Origin: an uncultured Alphaproteobacteria bacterium
GTDB taxonomy: Bacteria; Pseudomonadota; Alphaproteobacteria; Minwuiales; Minwuiaceae
Reading direction: 5' to 3'
NCBI GenBank assembly: GCA_913064755.1
Contig: CAJYBQ010000126.1
Location: forward strand, 1-7,997
Length of the DNA stretch: 7,997 nt
A model generated the notes under the pieces. That model worked only from the letters and a program-made list of their open reading frames with translations. It was not told the DNA's origin and did no database searches. Of the stretch, positions 6,976 to 7,997 are shown piece after piece (positions within the stretch are counted from its first letter, which is position 1; each line of letters begins with the position of its first letter). The position numbers were made by a program, and so were the translations under genes.

Positions 6976-7770
6976 TCAGCCGAGCCAGCGCTTGCGGCGG
7001 CGATAATGCTTCACGTCGCGGAATGACTTCCGGTCGCCGCTCTCGCCCATGCCGAGATAGAATTCCTGGATATCGGAGTTGGCGAGCAGGTCCTTTGCCG
7101 GGCCTTCCATGACGATGGAGCCGTTCTCCATGACGTACCCATGGTCGGCGATGGACAGCGCCAGGTTGGCGTTCTGCTCCACCAGCAGGATCGTCACGCC
7201 GGCTTCCTTGCGCATCAGCTGGATGATGCCGAAGATCTCCTCGATGATCATCGGGGCGAGACCGAGCGACGGTTCATCCAGCATGATCATCTTCGGGTTC
7301 GACATCAGCGCCCGGCCAATGGCCAGCATCTGCTGTTCACCGCCCGAGAGATAGCCGGCCTGTCCCGTGCGTCGTTCCTTCAGACGCGGGAAGAAGGTGT
7401 AGACCTGGTCGATCATGTCGCGGACGGTCTTCATGTCGGGGACGATATGCGCCCCGGCCATCAGGTTGTCCTCGACGCTCAGATGGGTGAAGACGCGGCG
7501 TCCCTCGAATACCTGGACAACACCCTTCCTGACGGTCTCGTGCGGGGCCAGCTTGTCGATGCGTTCCCCGTTGAATTCGATGGAACCGCGCGTGACGGCC
7601 CCGCGTTCGGGCTTCAGAAGTCCGGAAATGGACTTCAGCGTCGTGGTCTTGCCAGCGCCATTCGCCCCCAGGATCGTCGTGATCGACTGTGGCTTGACGT
7701 CGATGGAGATGCCCTTGAGCACCAGTACGACGTTATTGTAGATCACTTCGATATTGTTGATGGCGAGCAT
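6976..7770 (-). CDS. livF: Branched-chain amino acid-type ABC transporter ATP-binding protein (LivF-like)
   Basis: This 264-residue cytoplasmic ATPase powers a periplasmic-binding-protein-dependent importer of the HAAT family (branched-chain amino acids, amides, or aromatic and other carboxylates). It contains Walker A GANGAGKT (35-42), the ABC signature LSGGEQQ (141-147), Walker B MIMLDEP (161-167) with catalytic E166, and the D-loop region SLGLAP. The VFEGRRVF segment and the VEQN motif (197-200) where most ABC ATPases have a switch histidine are both typical of LivF rather than LivG. The C-terminus (about 241-264) is a basic extension ending RRRKRWLG, longer than in E. coli LivF (237 residues). 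The start is ATG 7768-7770, with a short AGG upstream. The upstream gene on the same strand is a probable substrate-binding protein 77 bases away; the permease genes and LivG are outside the window. The exact substrate is unknown, so the gene symbol denotes family only. Confidence 0.93.
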   Translation of the reverse strand: MLAINNIEVIYNNVVLVLKGISIDVKPQSITTILGANGAGKTTTLKSISGLLKPERGAVTRGSIEFNGERIDKLAPHETVRKGVVQVFEGRRVFTHLSVEDNLMAGAHIVPDMKTVRDMIDQVYTFFPRLKERRTGQAGYLSGGEQQMLAIGRALMSNPKMIMLDEPSLGLAPMIIEEIFGIIQLMRKEAGVTILLVEQNANLALSIADHGYVMENGSIVMEGPAKDLLANSDIQEFYLGMGESGDRKSFRDVKHYRRRKRWLG

Positions 7771-7847
7771 GTTGGCCTATTGAAAATGGATCAAGCGCCG
7801 AACAGCCCCGAGTGACAACACGGCAAACGTTCCGGTCGAGAGAAACT

Positions 7848-7997
7848 CTACTTTGCTATCTCTTCCTGGATAATCATGCAAACGACTTCGCCATAACCCT
7901 TGAACCACTCGTGCGCTGGGACAAAGCCGTCCTTGGACACCTTGACGACACCGGTCTACCCACCCACCTCGACCTCCTCACCCACCAGCGCTCGCGG
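7848..7997 (-). pseudogene. C-terminal end of probable ABC substrate-binding protein, with in-frame stop
   Basis: A minus-strand frame enters at the right edge and ends at TAG 7848-7850. The last 35 codons read as a plausible protein end: TGVVKVSKDGF, then VPAHEWFKGYG, then EVVCMIIQEEIAK. Amphipathic, Lys/Glu-rich ends of this sort occur in periplasmic binding proteins, and position directly upstream of livF is where a binding-protein gene commonly sits. A TAG at 7956-7958 interrupts the frame; beyond it the same frame continues as GEEVEVGG. Identity rests mostly on context, since no diagnostic domain is in view. The stop could be a true mutation or a sequence error at a contig end. Confidence 0.45.

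Noticed and set aside
7141..7815. A 224-codon plus-strand frame opposite livF
   Set aside because: It is antisense to a complete ABC ATPase and reads as Asp/His/Gln/Arg-rich shadow sequence.
7771..7847. Possible attenuator between the binding-protein fragment and livF
   Set aside because: Only three-base stems could be drawn by eye; nothing stands out from chance.

Overview
The window looks like a piece of a GC-rich proteobacterial chromosome, most likely an alphaproteobacterium of the Rhodospirillales type. The support is indirect: strong G/C bias at third codon positions, an acetoin-utilisation/histone-deacetylase-like gene overlapping an xseB-like gene, and a LivF-type ATPase with the basic C-terminal tail often seen in alphaproteobacterial branched-chain transport operons. 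No rRNA, tRNA, CRISPR array or mobile element was seen.

Layout. Positions 1-209 hold no recognisable gene. From 437 leftward lies the start of an exodeoxyribonuclease VII small subunit gene (xseB), interrupted by an in-frame TAA. It overlaps by four bases (ATGA) the end of a leftward zinc deacetylase gene (434-1393). A divergent intergenic region (about 1394-1549) with several dyad symmetries separates this from a rightward group: an RND efflux adaptor (1550-2653), an RND inner-membrane pump (2727-5948), a histidine phosphatase of the SixA type (5988-6539) and a small VOC/glyoxalase-fold protein (6539-6904). The last two overlap by one base. A long imperfect hairpin (6905-6959) fills the gap before the convergent, leftward livF-type ATPase gene (6976-7770). 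Upstream of livF, running off the right edge, is the C-terminal end of a probable substrate-binding protein, also interrupted by an in-frame stop.

How the parts work together. The adaptor and pump form two thirds of a tripartite drug/solvent efflux system driven by the proton gradient; no outer-membrane channel gene is present, so a TolC-like partner must be encoded elsewhere. The phosphatase and VOC genes are spaced as downstream members of the same transcript, but nothing links them functionally to efflux. LivF and the gene fragment upstream of it belong to a branched-chain amino acid or related carboxylate ABC importer whose other genes lie beyond the right edge.

Main oddities. Both edges carry recognisable reading frames with premature stops and, at the left, many unlikely substitutions. 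This could be real gene decay, but the symmetry at the two ends suggests unreliable sequence near contig ends. I found no convincing new biological system; the unexplained items of most interest are the dyads in the divergent promoter region and the two intercistronic hairpins.
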